From: Desulfobacteraceae bacterium
Lineage (GTDB): Bacteria; Desulfobacterota; Desulfobacteria; Desulfobacterales; Desulfobacteraceae
Length of the DNA stretch: 6,438 nt
NCBI GenBank assembly: GCA_024225895.1
Contig: JAAEMC010001156.1
Span: forward strand, 1 to 6,438
Direction: 5' to 3'
The number at the start of each line of letters is the position of its first letter. The stretch's first letter is position 1. The notes beneath the pieces were generated by a model that was not told the origin of the DNA, did no database searches, and worked only from the letters and a program-made list of their open reading frames with translations. Shown in pieces: positions 6,072 to 6,438 of the stretch. A program made the position numbers and the translations under genes.

Positions 6072-6438
6072 TTATTGGTAATGAATTCGCTTTTCCACTA
6101 AAGTAAACTGAATAATAGTGATAATAGCCAGAATGATCACCAGCACTACCGTCAAAGTTGCAGCATAACTTGTGTCCCAGAAACTGAAAGCATTCTCGTA
6201 AATATAGTATAAAAGAAGAGAGCTTGCATTGTCCGGCCCCCCCTTGGTCATGATCACAAGGTGGTCAACCAGCTTAAACGAATTGATCACAGCATTCACA
6301 GTGACAAATAGAGTAGTGGGCATCAGCAAAGGAAAAGTCACCCGCCTGAAATAATACCAGCCGGACGCCCCTTCCACATTACCGGCCTCCCTGAGTTCAG
6401 GCGATAATTGCTGGAGGGCGGCAAGATAAAAGACCATA
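6072..6438 (-). CDS. Sugar ABC transporter permease, UgpA/MalF-like (C-terminal part, 5' end outside window)
   Basis: About 121 C-terminal residues of an inner-membrane permease are visible; the gene runs off the right edge, so the ATG at 6437 is an internal Met and not the start. The cytoplasmic EAA loop that docks on the ATPase subunit is clear: E-A-G-N-V-E-G-A followed by RRVTFPLLMP. A membrane segment follows (TTLFVTVNAVINSF), then a periplasmic GGPDNASSLLLYYIYENAF stretch typical of carbohydrate permeases, a last membrane helix (TVVLVIILAIITIIQF) and a short tail ending VEKRIHYQ, much like UgpA. In such operons this permease is normally accompanied by a second permease, a binding protein and an ATPase. 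A second permease would be expected downstream, but none follows here before the convergent desulfurase gene. The substrate cannot be told: glycerol-3-phosphate and sugars are both possible. Confidence 0.9.
   Translation of the reverse strand, partial: MVFYLAALQQLSPELREAGNVEGASGWYYFRRVTFPLLMPTTLFVTVNAVINSFKLVDHLVIMTKGGPDNASSLLLYYIYENAFSFWDTSYAATLTVVLVIILAIITIIQFTLVEKRIHYQ

Noticed and set aside
6437..6438. ATG at 6437 as the real start of the permease gene
   Set aside because: Permeases of this family have about 290 residues and the visible part starts just before the EAA loop, so this Met is internal and the gene continues beyond the window.

Overview
This A+T-rich bacterial window (roughly 40% G+C by eye) holds four complete protein genes and two partial ones at its edges. 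The genome is Gram-negative-like. The SbcCD pair, a YigZ-type protein, an FCD-type GntR regulator and an EF2568-type cysteine desulfurase homologue together would suit an anaerobic Desulfobacterota (Desulfobacter-like) genome, but that placement is an impression from protein style and was not tested.

Layout. Positions 2-22 appear to be the last codons of an upstream gene, probably sbcD. It is followed by full-length sbcC (30-3275, +), the SMC-like ATPase of the SbcCD/Rad50-Mre11 nuclease, with all ATPase motifs and a CPLC zinc hook at the centre of the protein. Converging on it, with a 17-bp overlap of the 3' ends, is a YigZ/IMPACT-family gene (3259-3888, -). Next comes a two-gene rightward block: an FCD-type GntR regulator (4091-4708, +) and a PLP-dependent cysteine desulfurase-family enzyme (4800-5963, +). 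The right edge carries the C-terminal part of a UgpA/MalF-type sugar ABC permease on the minus strand (6072-6438), converging on the desulfurase gene.

The most interesting signal is regulatory. The regulator and the desulfurase-like gene each have their own promoter, and the two promoters share a gap-free block: TTGACA, ten bases, ATAAATTTAT, two bases, TAAATTCA. In both, an inverted repeat (AATTTA, 3 bases, TAAATT) lies at the same distance from the -35 box and covers the -10 box. This suggests that the GntR protein represses both itself and the enzyme gene next door through a matched operator. The ligand is unknown. The regulator keeps the Asp and two of the three His of the usual FCD metal site, while the third His position appears to be Ala.

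No mobile element, CRISPR array, tRNA or rRNA was recognised, and no gap between genes exceeds 300 bases.
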